A stretch of DNA of 64,000 nucleotides, taken from Haladaptatus halobius. Lineage in GTDB: Archaea; Halobacteriota; Halobacteria; Halobacteriales; Haladaptataceae. The notes below the pieces were generated by a model. That model made no database searches. It was not told where the DNA came from and was given only the letters and a program-made list of their open reading frames with translations. Both the position numbers and the translations under genes were made by a program. Below, one piece after another: positions 36,387-45,614 of this stretch. The DNA lies in NCBI RefSeq assembly GCF_020618475.1, contig NZ_CP085340.1:310001-374000 (forward strand), written 5' to 3'. Position 1 is the first letter of the stretch. Each line of letters begins with the position of its first letter.

Positions 36387-39300
36387 ATGCCAACAATCGG
36401 CCTATACACCGCGACTGAAAACGAACTCGGAGCTGTCCAGCGGGCCGCGGCGCGAACAGATGTCGACCTTGTCGTTCGCTCGGAGAGCGATCTCGAGGAT
36501 CAGATAGATGTCGACGCGTTCCTCGACGAACTCGAAGATGCGACGGCGGCGATCTTCTGGCTGCACGGTGCCGAGGAGAGTATGCCAGGGTACGACCACG
36601 GCGTCGATCGTCTGGAAGAGGCCGGCGTCCCACTGGTCGTCAAATCCACCGGTGACGCCTACGCACTCGAGGATACGTCCGTCCCTGCGGCAGACCGCGA
36701 TCGAGTCTACAAATATTTAGAAAAAGGTGGAACCAACAACGTCGCGAACTGTGTTCGGTTCCTCGTCGACGAGTACGGGGAACTCGAGTGTGACTACGAC
36801 GAACCAGTGACGCTTCCAACGGAGGGAGTCTACCATCCGGACTACCCGGGAGCGTCGTACGAGGATCTGATAGGTACGCTCGACCCCGACACACCTACAG
36901 TCGCTATCTGGTTCTACGAATCTCACTGGACCCACGAGAACACGCGGTACGTCGACGCCCAGGTGCGCGCCGTTGAGGCGCAGGGTGCGGATGCGCTCCC
37001 AATTTTCTGTAACCCGGCGACGGACAGCGACGAACAGTGGGACGCTGAACGTGTGACGGAGGAGTGGCTCCTCGACGATGGCGACCCCATCGTCGACACC
37101 GTGCTCTCGTCGTTCATGTTCTCCCTCTCTATGGACGAGCGGGGGCGTGCAGCGGACGACGAGGGAGACGGAGCGGAGGACGTCTTCCTCGACCGACTCG
37201 GTGTTCCCGTCGTCCAGACCGTGACGACGATGCGATCCCGCTCCCGGTACGAGAAGAGCGACACGGGCGTCATGGGCTTCGAACTCGCGCTGTCGGTCGC
37301 ACTCCCGGAGTTCGACGGCAACATCATCACCCATCCGATCAGCGGCAAGGAGCGGACAGACGACGAGGCCGACATCGGGAGCGCACCGAAACAGCACTTC
37401 CCCATCGACGCCCGGGTGGACCATGCCGCGCGACTTGCGGTCAATTGGGCGACCCTTCGCCATACCTCGAACGAGGAGAAGCACGTCGCGGTCGTCCTGC
37501 ACAACTACCCGCCGAGCGACGACGGCATCGGCACCGCCTTTGGACTCGACAGTCCAGAGAGCACCGTCAACCTCCTCGATGAGCTGGACGCTAGGGGCTA
37601 CGACCTCGGCAAGCGTACACCAACGAGCGGTCAGGTCTTGGTAGATCGGCTGACCACACAATTGACGCTCGACGACCGCTGGGTCGCCCCGGAGGACGTA
37701 CGAGACCTGAGTGTCGATGTCGTATCCACGGAACAGTATCGCGAGTGGTTCGCGGCCACGGACGAACGCTTCCAGTCAAACGTCGTCGACGAGTGGGGCG
37801 AGGTGCCCGACCGTCCGTTTGCCATCCCTGGCGTCGAGTTCGGGAACGTCCTCGTCACCGTCCAGCCACCGCGTGGGTTCGGGATGGATCCGTCGAAGGT
37901 CTACCACGACTCCGACCTCCAACCGCCCCACGATTACGTGGCGTTCTACGGCTGGCTCCGAAACACGTTCGAGGCCGATGCAATTGTTCACCTCGGCACG
38001 CACGGGAGTCTAGAGTGGCTTCCCGGCAAGACGGTCGGGCTGAACGGGGAGAGCGCCCCAGATCAGCTCGTCGACGATATCCCGAACGTGTACCCGTACA
38101 TCATCAACAACCCGGGTGAGGGAACCCAGGCGAAGCGGCGGTCATACGCGGCTATCGTCGACTACCTGACCCCGGTGATGCGCAACGCCGGAACCTACGA
38201 CGAACTTGCCGAACTCGAGGAGATCGCTGATCAGTATCGCGAAGCCGGGATGGAAGACGCCCGCACCGACGACGGGGAGCACCTCGAACGGCTCCTCCGG
38301 GAGAAAGTCGACGAACTCGACCTCGCGGTTGAACTTGGTATCGCAGGCGATATCGACGAGCGCGTCGACGTTCGCGGTCCAGAGGAAGCCGGTTCGACGC
38401 TCGCGGAGGGAACAGTCGATGGAGACGAGATAGATGTCGACGAACTCGTCGAACGCATCCATGAGTACCTCACGGACGTGAAGACGACCCAGATTCGGAT
38501 GGGGCTCCACACGATGAGCGAGCCCCCAGAGGCGGACCGTCTCATCGAGTATCTCGTCGCACTTACGCGACTGGAGAATCCGGGGGGGCCCAGTCTCCGT
38601 GAAAGTGTGACCGGCGTGCTCGGCGTCGACTACCAACGGATGCTCGACGAACCGGGTACATACGACGACGAATTGGGCATGACACTCTCGGAGGCTGCCG
38701 ACGAAGTGTACGAGACGAGTCTCGCGCTCGTGGAGACGCTGGCCGAACACGATTTCGACATCCCGGCCTCGGAGGCAGAGGCGGGTCCAGGGGACGAGGT
38801 GAACATGAACCTCCTTGTGGTAGACATTGACCCACTCGGGGACGCACGTGCGAAATCCGGCGCACACAACGACCTTCGGGACGCGCTGGCGTTCATCTGT
38901 GAGGAGGTTGCCCCCCGGGTTCGAGGTGCGGAGGACGAGATTCCGAGAACGGGAGACGCCCTGGCAGGCGAGTACGTCCCACCAGGTGGGAGCGGTGCGC
39001 CGACGCGAGGCGGAGTCGACCTGCTTCCGACGGCACGGAACTTCTACACGCTGGACCCACGGAAGGTGCCGGCCAAGAGCGCGTGGCGCGTCGGGCGGGA
39101 AGTCGCCGACGGCATCGCAGCGCGCCACCATGAAGAGGAAGGCGCGTATCCCGAAGAGGTCGGCGTCGTCGCGTGGGGGACGCCGACTGTTCGAACGCGG
39201 GGCGAGACCATCGCGCAAGTGCTTGCGCTGATGGGCGTCGAACTCGAGTGGACCGACGCCGGGCGCATCGACGACGTCACTCCCATTCCCTTGGACGAAC

Positions 39301-40268
39301 TCGATCGCCCCCGAATCGACGTCACCACTCGCGTTTCGGGTCTATTCCGCGACGCCTTCCCGCAGGCCGCGGGCGTCATTCACGACGCCGTCGACGCGGT
39401 CGTCGAACTCGACGAGTCACACGAGATGAACTACGTCAAAAAGCATGTCAAGGAGGAAGCCGAGCGGCTCGGCGAGCAGGGTATCGACGAACCCGAAAAG
39501 GCCGCTAGACATCGGGTGTTCACGACCCGACCTGGCGGGTATGGTGCGGGCACGAACAAGGCCGTCGACGAAGGGAACTGGGACGACCGCGCCGACCTCG
39601 CGGACGTGTACGTCCAGTGGGGTGGCTACGCGCTGGGGAAGCGTGGTCGCGTCTCTGAAGCGCACGACGCCTTTGAACGCAGGCTCGGGAGCGTCGAGGC
39701 CACGGTCAAGATCGAGGACACCGCCGAGCAGGACGAGTTCGACAGCTCTGACTGGTACGCGTTCCACGGCGGGTTCATCACCGCCGTTTCGGAGATCGCG
39801 GGCGAGGAGCCTGCCTCGTACGTTGGCGACTCCGCCGATCCGAACAACGTCGACATCTACACCAACGAGGAGAAGGTTCGGAAGGCGATGCGCGCTCGAG
39901 TGCTCAATCCGGACTGGCTCAAAAGCATGGAGGATCACGAGTACAAGGGCGCGGGTGACCTCTCCACGACGGTTGACGTCATCCTCGGGTGGGACGCCAC
40001 CACCGGCGTCGTGAGCGACACTCTCTGGAACGACGTCGCCGAGAAGTACGCGTTCGATGCGGATCGACGGGAGTGGATGCGCGACGTGAATCCGTGGGCG
40101 CTGGAGAGCATCACCGATACGCTCCTCGAGGCCATCGACCGAGGGCTGTGGAACGCCGACAACGAGACGACGGACCGCATACGTGACATCAATCTCCGAG
40201 TCGATGGTGACATCGAAGCGCGTGCCGATAGCGTGGACGCTGCAGAGGTGATGAGCGATGACGACTGA
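36387..40268 (+). CDS. cobN: Cobaltochelatase subunit CobN
   Basis: 1293 residues, the usual size for CobN/BchH large chelatase subunits. IFWLHGAEESMPGYDHG near the N-terminus, VAVVLHNYPPSDDGIGTAFGLDSPES, VHLGTHGSLEWLPGKTVGL, YPYIINNPGEGTQAKRRSYAAIVDYLTPVM, and near the C-terminus WGGYALGKRGR and AMRARVLNPDWLKSMEDHEYKGAGDLS are all family boxes. With ChlID it inserts cobalt using ATP. It overlaps cbiC by 11 bases. Confidence 0.95.
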   Translation: MPTIGLYTATENELGAVQRAAARTDVDLVVRSESDLEDQIDVDAFLDELEDATAAIFWLHGAEESMPGYDHGVDRLEEAGVPLVVKSTGDAYALEDTSVPAADRDRVYKYLEKGGTNNVANCVRFLVDEYGELECDYDEPVTLPTEGVYHPDYPGASYEDLIGTLDPDTPTVAIWFYESHWTHENTRYVDAQVRAVEAQGADALPIFCNPATDSDEQWDAERVTEEWLLDDGDPIVDTVLSSFMFSLSMDERGRAADDEGDGAEDVFLDRLGVPVVQTVTTMRSRSRYEKSDTGVMGFELALSVALPEFDGNIITHPISGKERTDDEADIGSAPKQHFPIDARVDHAARLAVNWATLRHTSNEEKHVAVVLHNYPPSDDGIGTAFGLDSPESTVNLLDELDARGYDLGKRTPTSGQVLVDRLTTQLTLDDRWVAPEDVRDLSVDVVSTEQYREWFAATDERFQSNVVDEWGEVPDRPFAIPGVEFGNVLVTVQPPRGFGMDPSKVYHDSDLQPPHDYVAFYGWLRNTFEADAIVHLGTHGSLEWLPGKTVGLNGESAPDQLVDDIPNVYPYIINNPGEGTQAKRRSYAAIVDYLTPVMRNAGTYDELAELEEIADQYREAGMEDARTDDGEHLERLLREKVDELDLAVELGIAGDIDERVDVRGPEEAGSTLAEGTVDGDEIDVDELVERIHEYLTDVKTTQIRMGLHTMSEPPEADRLIEYLVALTRLENPGGPSLRESVTGVLGVDYQRMLDEPGTYDDELGMTLSEAADEVYETSLALVETLAEHDFDIPASEAEAGPGDEVNMNLLVVDIDPLGDARAKSGAHNDLRDALAFICEEVAPRVRGAEDEIPRTGDALAGEYVPPGGSGAPTRGGVDLLPTARNFYTLDPRKVPAKSAWRVGREVADGIAARHHEEEGAYPEEVGVVAWGTPTVRTRGETIAQVLALMGVELEWTDAGRIDDVTPIPLDELDRPRIDVTTRVSGLFRDAFPQAAGVIHDAVDAVVELDESHEMNYVKKHVKEEAERLGEQGIDEPEKAARHRVFTTRPGGYGAGTNKAVDEGNWDDRADLADVYVQWGGYALGKRGRVSEAHDAFERRLGSVEATVKIEDTAEQDEFDSSDWYAFHGGFITAVSEIAGEEPASYVGDSADPNNVDIYTNEEKVRKAMRARVLNPDWLKSMEDHEYKGAGDLSTTVDVILGWDATTGVVSDTLWNDVAEKYAFDADRREWMRDVNPWALESITDTLLEAIDRGLWNADNETTDRIRDINLRVDGDIEARADSVDAAEVMSDDD

Positions 40269-41025
40269 CGCGAACGTCGACGCCTCGACAGGTGACGACG
40301 AGGGTGAAGCGTACGCCGACCTCGGCGCGACTACCGAGAATGCCATGCAGATCGCCGAAACGAGCATGGATCGAGTGCGGGAACTCGTCCCCGATGAGAC
40401 ACTTCCTGACCGAATCCGTCAGAAGGCGGTTCACGCCACCGGCGATCCGGAGTTCCAGCATCTATTGCGCTTCGAGGGCACTCCCGTCCGAGCGGGCGCG
40501 GCGGCAGTGCTCGACGAACGATCCATCGTCACCGACATCACGATGGTGAAAGCGGGAATCACTGGACGTGGCCACAGTTGTTCTGTTCGCAAGGCTATCG
40601 GCAACGGTACCGACCTCGCAGAACGGACGGGGATGACGCGAACCGCCGCGTCCGTACTCGAACTCGACCATCAGGGCGTCTACGACGGTGCGATCGCCGT
40701 GATCGGAAACGCGCCGACCGCGGCGCTGGCACTCGCCGACTGCATCGAAGACGGAACCCGTCCCGCAGTCGTCGTCGCCACCCCCGTGGGATTCGTGAAA
40801 GCCGCCAAGAGTCGCGAGCGTATTCGTGAAGTCGTCCGCGAGTACGGCGTCCCTGCCATCACGAACGTCGGTCGCCGCGGCGGGAGCGGACTTGCGGCTG
40901 GTTTGACAAACGAATTCGTACACGTCGCAAGCGATGTACGGAATGGCGAGATTTCGTTGAAAACTTCGGAAATATCGAACGGAGAGCAGAGAAGCGTGAA
41001 ACGAGGAGACGTCGACTTGGCATGA
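40258..41025 (+). CDS. cbiC: Cobalt-precorrin-8 methylmutase CbiC
   Basis: 255 residues. QKAVHATGDPEFQHLLRF with the catalytic His of precorrin-8X methylmutases, ERSIVTDITMVKAGIT, YDGAIAVIGNAPTAALALAD and TPVGFVKAAKSRE are all diagnostic. It moves the methyl group from C11 to C12 to give cobyrinate. It follows cobN and overlaps cbiE by ATGA. The first 25 residues are an acidic extension. Confidence 0.94.
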   Translation: MTTDANVDASTGDDEGEAYADLGATTENAMQIAETSMDRVRELVPDETLPDRIRQKAVHATGDPEFQHLLRFEGTPVRAGAAAVLDERSIVTDITMVKAGITGRGHSCSVRKAIGNGTDLAERTGMTRTAASVLELDHQGVYDGAIAVIGNAPTAALALADCIEDGTRPAVVVATPVGFVKAAKSRERIREVVREYGVPAITNVGRRGGSGLAAGLTNEFVHVASDVRNGEISLKTSEISNGEQRSVKRGDVDLA

Positions 41026-41777
41026 GCGACACGTACGATTTGGAAGCCGGTCCAGATCCAGCGACGATTGCGGCGTCCACACCGGAGATGTCCGCCGAGA
41101 ACCCGGTGTACGCGGTCGGGATCGGTCCCGGAAACACGGAGTACCTGACGCCTCGAGGAAAGCGAGCGATTCGTGAAGCAGACGTTGTCGTCGGATTCGA
41201 GACGGTCGTCGACTTCGTTCGTGGAAAGACCGACGCTGAACTGCTACCCTGCGGCTACGCCGACGAAGCCGCAATGCTCGAGACGTTTGCACAGCAGGTC
41301 AGCGACGGTGCGGACGGGACGGCCGTGCTGATGGGCGACCCTAACCACTCGGGCTATCAGTTCGTCGGCAAGGTCCAAGCTGCAATAGACCGATCAGTAC
41401 GCGTGATTCCGGGTATCTCGTCGCTCCAAGTAGCTGCGAGTCGTGCACGAACGCCCATGGAGGAAACGACGTTCGTGACGCTCCATAAAAGCGGTGACGT
41501 GGCTCCGGATCTCCAACGCCTCCGTGATTCCGTCGGCGACCGCCACCTGCTCGTACTACCACGACCGTACGATTGGATGCCAGGAGATATCGCCGCCAAT
41601 CTCCTCGATGCCGGTGCGTCTTCGTCGTGTGATGCGCTCGTCCTCGAGCGGTTGACGCACGAGGACGAGGAGGTTACCAGGTTGACTCTCGGTGAACTGA
41701 AAACCTATGCGGGTGGAACGAAACCGGACGACACGCCATTCTCGGATTTGTCCGTGCTGGCCGTTCGAGCAGACTAA
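41022..41777 (+). CDS. cbiE: Cobalt-precorrin-7 C5-methyltransferase CbiE
   Basis: 251 residues. VYAVGIGPGNTEYLTPRGKRAIREADVVVGFE is the CbiE start of the tetrapyrrole methylase fold; LMGDPNHSGYQFVGK and VIPGISSLQVAASRARTPMEE follow. CbiT, its usual fusion partner in bacteria, is a separate gene heading the other operon. Last gene of the cobN operon and convergent with the next gene, with 9 bases between. Confidence 0.92.
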   Translation: MSDTYDLEAGPDPATIAASTPEMSAENPVYAVGIGPGNTEYLTPRGKRAIREADVVVGFETVVDFVRGKTDAELLPCGYADEAAMLETFAQQVSDGADGTAVLMGDPNHSGYQFVGKVQAAIDRSVRVIPGISSLQVAASRARTPMEETTFVTLHKSGDVAPDLQRLRDSVGDRHLLVLPRPYDWMPGDIAANLLDAGASSSCDALVLERLTHEDEEVTRLTLGELKTYAGGTKPDDTPFSDLSVLAVRAD

Positions 41778-41786
41778 CCCGATCTA

Positions 41787-42572
41787 CTACCGCCGCACTC
41801 CCTCTCCGTCGGTCGCAACGGGACGGTGATTTTGGGTGAGCTGAGTTTCAAACGATGTTGGGCCGTCTCCGCTACTGGCAAGTACGCGTTGTTTTTCGAC
41901 CTCCGCGTGAATCGCGTCGGTTACTCGCGTGTGGTCGCCGAGCGGGTCAGCGTATTCGATTCCGCCGCGTGCGAGTTCGAGTTTCGTCGGAATCTCTTCC
42001 TCTGTCGCTTCAGACTGCGTCAAAAACAACGGAACAGCGACCGTACGGCTGTTCGAAGTGTTGTAGCGGACACATTCAACCGTTGGATTCTGTAAGAGGT
42101 AACAGGTAAGGACCTCACCGTAGTCCGACTGGTCACTCAGACGTGCCGCGTGGTATTCGGCCGTCTGACGCTGATACGGTTTCGAGCTGCTTCCGAAACC
42201 CACGAGCACGAGCGACGCATCGTCGCTTGCTCGCAGTACTTCCGAGGCTCGTTGGGTAAGAACGTCCGTGACGGCAGGACTTTGACCGACTGGTTCGCAG
42301 TAGCGCACCTCACCGGGGACGTACGAAAGCGCAGCTGGAACTTCGTCGGTCGTATCGTACGTATGCGCTGTAGTCATGGGTACGGCATAGACCCGATCGC
42401 TTTCGATCTCGACGAATGTCTCACGGAGTTCACGAATCGGTTCATTTTCGTACGTTGCGACGTGCACTTCGCCGATGCTGGCTCGATTTCTGAGCCGATT
42501 CGCGTGGATTTCGTACACTTCGCGAGCGTGCGGGGCGTTCCGGCCGATGAGTAGGAGTGCTTCGTTTGTCAT
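41787..42572 (-). CDS. CbiX/SirB-like chelatase paralogue
   Basis: 261 residues. Two homologous halves start with NEALLLIGRNAPHAREVYEIHANRLR and DASLVLVGFGSSSKPYQRQTAEYHAARL, as in CbiX. The classic GHGSR His is replaced (GRNAPHAR), and the usual second metal site GHGS has become GFGSSS. It may use different ligands or be a chelatase-related protein with changed function. AVPMTTAHTYDTTDEVPAAL and AVPLFLTQSEATEEEIPTKL are parallel boxes holding other possible ligands. It stands alone with its own upstream inverted repeat. Confidence 0.75.
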   Translation of the reverse strand: MTNEALLLIGRNAPHAREVYEIHANRLRNRASIGEVHVATYENEPIRELRETFVEIESDRVYAVPMTTAHTYDTTDEVPAALSYVPGEVRYCEPVGQSPAVTDVLTQRASEVLRASDDASLVLVGFGSSSKPYQRQTAEYHAARLSDQSDYGEVLTCYLLQNPTVECVRYNTSNSRTVAVPLFLTQSEATEEEIPTKLELARGGIEYADPLGDHTRVTDAIHAEVEKQRVLASSGDGPTSFETQLTQNHRPVATDGEGVRR

Positions 42573-42589
42573 TTTGGAATCCCGCCGAT

Positions 42590-42620
42590 ATACAAACTGG
42601 CTTTAGTTAGACCAAGTTTG
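42590..42620 (-). promoter_or_regulatory. Inverted repeat upstream of the CbiX-like gene
   Basis: CAAACTGG (42593-42600) and CCAAGTTTG (42612-42620) form an 11-base-spaced inverted repeat with one base missing from the left arm. The left part AAACTGGCTTT matches AAACTTGGCTTT before cbiT. It lies about 20-50 bases before the start at 42572, overlapping the expected promoter. Possibly the binding site of a cobalamin or cobalt regulator. Confidence 0.45.
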
Positions 42621-42707
42621 CTTGAATTTCACGTGGAGAGCGATTGCCTAATAAGTTTTGGACGCCAGCGGAAAACTTCCGCCTGGAATAAGCATCACTT
42701 AGTCTAC

Positions 42708-43258
42708 CTATCGAAACTGCATCCCGCCGTTTACGTTTACGATCTCGTGCTGAAGAACGACTTTCTCCAGCACATATTTGACGGTGTGAGCGATGTCTTT
42801 CGGCTCACAGGCGTAGGTCGGGAGGTGCGTATCGACGTTTTCGTGGCCTCGGAAATCCACCGCCTCGAGATACGAGATGATTTCGTCGTTCATACTCGTT
42901 TCCACTGGGCCGGAGGCAATTGCATTCACTTGAACGCCATCCGAACCGAACTCGCGGGCCAACGCCCGGGTAAGGCCGTGCAGGCCAGCTTTACTCGCCG
43001 CGTAACTCGCGTCGACCGTGCCGCCAGTTCCACCGATACTGGACATATTCACGATATCACCATCCGGAGCCAGGTACGGAATCGTTGCTCGCACCGTGTA
43101 GAACGCTCACTAAGATTTGTTTCTACCACATCTTGCCACTGGTCATCGGTGATTTCAGTCGCCGTATTCGGTCGGACGTTTCCTGCATTGTTGATGACAG
43201 CGTCAAGTCCATCGAACGTCCGGGGGCTCCCTTTGTAACCGCACCATGTTATCGGCAC
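42708..43258 (-). pseudogene. Short-chain dehydrogenase/reductase, truncated and frameshifted
   Basis: Reading from 43258: FDGLDAVINNAGNVRPNTATEITDDQWQDVVETNLS (the NNAG motif and helix alpha-E), then a one-base shift near 43105, then FYTVRATIPYLAPDGDIVNMSSIGG ... ASYAASKAGLHGLTRALAREFG, holding the catalytic Ser and YxxxK, to VNVNGGMQFR at 42708. The N-terminal glycine-rich NAD(P)-binding strand is missing. It resembles the SDR 3-ketoacyl reductase group. Not functional as read. Confidence 0.8.
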
Positions 43259-43378
43259 GCCGAACGTTCGGAGACTTGTCGGCGAACCATCGAGTTTTCG
43301 AAGGTGGCGGTCTCTCAGCCAATGGGTAGTCCGTCCTATTCTCGAAATCGTGAAAGAGTCACGCTAGTTGTGCATTTT

Positions 43379-44392
43379 CTAACGGAGCAGCCATTCTTTT
43401 ACGTTACCTCTCACGGTAACGACGTCACCGACTATCGTAACCGCAGGGGACTCTATCGCCGCCTCTCGGCTCTTCCCAACGATATTGCCTAACGTTCCTG
43501 TGACGGTCTTCTCGTCGCTCCACGTCGCTTTCTGTACCATCGCCGCGGGCGTCCCACGCGGTACCCCATGTTTTCGGAGTGCCCGAACGTTGTTCGGCAG
43601 CCGATTTACACCCATTAGAATGACCAGTGTCCCGCCTCCTGTGACCGAATCGGCGATCGCACTCCAGTCTATGGCGCTCTCATCCTTGTCCGGTGTTTGG
43701 TGTCCTGTTATAATGGTCAGGCTCGAGGATCGGTCCCTGTGTGTCAGCGGAATTCCGCTCACGCTCGGCACGGCGAGGACGCTCGAAACCCCGGGGACTA
43801 TTTCGAAGGGGATATCTTCGGATGCCAGGTATTCCGCCTCTTCCCCTCCCCGGCCGAAGACGTTTGGATCCCCACCTTTGAGACGAACGACGGCTTCCTC
43901 CTTTTGGGATCGTTCGAGCATTAGCTCGTTAATTTCGTCCTGCGTCGTTCGCTGTGGCGAGCGTTTTCCGACGTCGATGACCTCCACTGATTCAGGAAGT
44001 TGGTCGACGATTTCGTCACCGGTCAACGAGTCGTGCAGAACGACATCTGATTCCCGAAGAAGCCGCCAGGCCCGCCTCGTGAGCAATTCTGGATCTCCTG
44101 GGCCGGAACCGACCAAGAACACCGTGCCCGTCTCTCCTTTTTCATTAATCCGTTTTACCGACCGATCTCGATTATCGGATTCCGCAACGTCGGGGGAGAA
44201 TTGTTCTTCCCGTTTACTACGCTCGACGATATCCGACAGCACGTTCCTGGTCTCCTGCTCCTGAACACTCGTTTGTTGGCTCGTCGTGTCCCTTTCTTTC
44301 GCAAGCGGAATTTGAATAGGGACAGATGAATCCTTGATTCGGTCAGTCCTCTCGGGGTCTGACTGAGCACGTTCAATTGTATCTTCACTCAT
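43379..44392 (-). CDS. cobA: Uroporphyrinogen-III C-methyltransferase
   Basis: 337 residues. The SUMT core begins near residue 88 (GTVFLVGSGPGDPELLTRRAWRLLRESDVVLHDSL) with VVRLKGGDPNVFGRGGEEAEYL, VPGVSSVLAVPSVSGIPLTHR and TLVILMGVNRL. It adds methyl groups at C2 and C7 of uroporphyrinogen III, giving precorrin-2, the branch point to sirohaem and B12. The first about 85 residues are a charged extension rich in Ser/Glu/Arg without recognisable domain. Ends in TAG. Confidence 0.92.
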   Translation of the reverse strand: MSEDTIERAQSDPERTDRIKDSSVPIQIPLAKERDTTSQQTSVQEQETRNVLSDIVERSKREEQFSPDVAESDNRDRSVKRINEKGETGTVFLVGSGPGDPELLTRRAWRLLRESDVVLHDSLTGDEIVDQLPESVEVIDVGKRSPQRTTQDEINELMLERSQKEEAVVRLKGGDPNVFGRGGEEAEYLASEDIPFEIVPGVSSVLAVPSVSGIPLTHRDRSSSLTIITGHQTPDKDESAIDWSAIADSVTGGGTLVILMGVNRLPNNVRALRKHGVPRGTPAAMVQKATWSDEKTVTGTLGNIVGKSREAAIESPAVTIVGDVVTVRGNVKEWLLR

Positions 44393-44419
44393 ATGAAGCC
44401 AAACGTGGTTGTGCTACTT

Positions 44420-44435
44420 CAATCTTGGTTGTATT
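44420..44435 (-). promoter_or_regulatory. Motif shared with the cbiT operon, upstream of cobA
   Basis: On the minus strand AATACAACCAAGATTG ends 27 bases before the cobA ATG; the cbiT copy (AATACAACCAAAATTG) ends 30 bases before its ATG. One mismatch in 16 and near-equal spacing argue for a common activator or promoter element. A half-related ACAACCACGTTTGGC lies closer to cobA at 44398-44412. The region is shared with cobT, transcribed the other way. Confidence 0.5.
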
Positions 44436-44606
44436 TGATCGCGGTATAAGACAATTTCAATTGACTACCCCTGCCCTCTGGCCGGACGAAACAATTAAAG
44501 TCTATTTGTACTAACTCAAAATAGATGGAGTAATCATGAGTTCACAACGAGGTGGTTTCGTCCGATGGTGCCAGAGAGAAAACCCGATAAGAAGATCGAT
44601 AGCACG

Positions 44607-45614
44607 ATGAGATTCGTTCTAGTCGCCGGATGCACGCACACGGCCGAAATAGACGGTATCAGCGCCGCTGGAGCCGACTCCACCGTAATGGTGCACACAC
44701 CGAGCGCCGATCTCGAACTCCTCGAATACGGGGAACCGACCTTGTCCCCCGTCGTGCCCGTCAGTCCCACGGGGTGCCCGAGCCCCGCAGTCGTTTCCCG
44801 TGCCGTACAGGAATTACTCGAATTCGAGATCCTTGGCGTCGATGCTGGTCTTAGCGCCCCAACAAGTGCGCCGACGGTCACGATTGGCGAAGAGAGCGGC
44901 AAGGACATCCGACAGTCCCATTCCGTTCCAAATGCTAAAAATGTGTTCGAGAACGCTAAACGCCTCGGACGTGCACTTCCCGACGACGAAATCGTCATCG
45001 GCGAGACGATCCCAGGCGGAACGACGACCGCACTCGGCGTCCTGACCGCGCTCGGAGAACGAACGACTGTTTCCTCGTCGCTACCCGAAAATCCACTCAC
45101 CCTCAAACGGGACGTAGTGAACGACGCCTTGAAAGCAAGTGATCTGTCGGAGGGTGATGCAGAAGGTGAACCGATAAAGGCGGTGAGTCACGTCGGAGAT
45201 CCGGTTCTTATCGGCGTCGCGGGGATGACCATCGGAGCAATCGAATCCGGAACTGACGTGACGCTGGCTGGGGGCACGCAACAGGCCGCTGCGTCCGCCC
45301 TCGTTCGACACGCTGGCATGGACGACTCGCTTTCGCTCGCTACGACCTCGTTCATCGCGGCCGATGAGACCGCCGCGATAGAAGAGTTGACAGCCGACCT
45401 CGGTCTGGAGTTGATTATTACCGATCCGCAGTTCCGCTGCGGAGATCATCCGGCAATGGACGCTTACGTCGCCGGTGAAGCGAAGGAAGGCGTCGGGATG
45501 GGCGGCGCACTGGCCCTCCTCGACCGAGCGGACGTCTCGATGGCCCGCTTGCGCGAGCAGATCGAAGCCGTCTACGACAGGCTCGTGGCCGACGATCAAC
45601 TAGCGAAACTATGA
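44607..45614 (+). CDS. cobT: Nicotinate-nucleotide-dependent phosphoribosyltransferase CobT (archaeal type)
   Basis: 335 residues from ATG 44607 (MRFVLVAGCTHTAEIDGISAAGADS). An upstream ATG at 44565 adds a Lys/Arg-rich run. ETIPGGTTTALGVLTALG, HVGDPVLIGVAGM, VTLAGGTQQAAASALVRHAG and DVSMARLREQIE fit the archaeal CobT family. It activates dimethylbenzimidazole as alpha-ribazole phosphate. Coupled to cbiA by ATGA overlap. The pathway's CobS and CobY are not in the window. Confidence 0.9.
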   Translation: MRFVLVAGCTHTAEIDGISAAGADSTVMVHTPSADLELLEYGEPTLSPVVPVSPTGCPSPAVVSRAVQELLEFEILGVDAGLSAPTSAPTVTIGEESGKDIRQSHSVPNAKNVFENAKRLGRALPDDEIVIGETIPGGTTTALGVLTALGERTTVSSSLPENPLTLKRDVVNDALKASDLSEGDAEGEPIKAVSHVGDPVLIGVAGMTIGAIESGTDVTLAGGTQQAAASALVRHAGMDDSLSLATTSFIAADETAAIEELTADLGLELIITDPQFRCGDHPAMDAYVAGEAKEGVGMGGALALLDRADVSMARLREQIEAVYDRLVADDQLAKL

